6,388 bases of DNA. Origin: Hyphomicrobiales bacterium. GTDB taxonomy: Bacteria > Pseudomonadota > Alphaproteobacteria > Rhizobiales > Xanthobacteraceae. Location: assembly GCA_017304505.1 (NCBI GenBank), contig JAFKKQ010000384.1, forward strand, positions 1-6,388, written 5' to 3'. The stretch's first letter is position 1. Each line of letters begins with the position of its first letter. The notes beneath the pieces were generated by a model. The model was not told the origin of the DNA and searched no databases. It saw nothing but the letters and a program-made list of their open reading frames with translations. The position numbers and the translations under genes were made by a program. Positions 5,223 to 6,388 of this stretch are shown in pieces.

Positions 5223-6388
<1,166 letters not shown>

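Overview
The window is GC-rich chromosomal DNA with long spurious open frames on both strands. It most resembles an alphaproteobacterium of the order Hyphomicrobiales (Bradyrhizobium, Rhodopseudomonas or Xanthobacteraceae-like). The clues are strings of orphan TctC/Bug receptors, a DUF3175 gene, an IF-1 with a basic C-terminal tail beside an RhlE-type helicase, and an intergenic palindromic repeat whose arms begin CATTCCGG and end CCGGAATG. The genus assignment is inference.

Left and centre (1-4708), plus strand: the end of a dihydrodipicolinate synthase-family gene, then after 16 nt a complete 3-hydroxyanthranilate 3,4-dioxygenase (nbaC-like). A small DUF3175 gene follows on the opposite strand, convergent with the dioxygenase. 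Next come two tandem genes for periplasmic TctC/Bug solute-binding proteins, about 69% identical in their mature parts, then an M24-family metallopeptidase (Xaa-Pro aminopeptidase/creatinase type) with all five metal ligands. The two Bug genes carry matching upstream elements (TTGACA, 18 bp, CGAAAT), so the duplication seems to have included the promoter. The layout suggests a small catabolic island: Bug proteins capture an organic acid, the M24 enzyme may cleave a C-N bond in a conjugate, the dioxygenase opens an aminophenol-carboxylate ring, and the aldolase-family enzyme acts on a keto acid. Only the dioxygenase reaction is well supported; the pathway is inference.

Right (4709-6388): a 211-bp spacer holds an imperfect palindrome of about 97 bp with arms of about 39 nt. 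Beyond it, on the minus strand, lie infA (IF-1) and upstream of it the C-terminal part of an RhlE-type DEAD-box RNA helicase running off the window edge. They are 24 nt apart and probably co-transcribed. This is an RNA/translation module unrelated to the catabolic genes, and the palindrome sits at the convergent junction.

No tRNA, rRNA, CRISPR array, transposase, integrase or phage gene is visible, and no gene-free stretch exceeds 300 bp. I see no wholly new system. The most informative points are the promoter-inclusive Bug duplication, the unusual company of the dioxygenase, and a degenerate repeat copy that supplies the stop codon of the DUF3175 gene.
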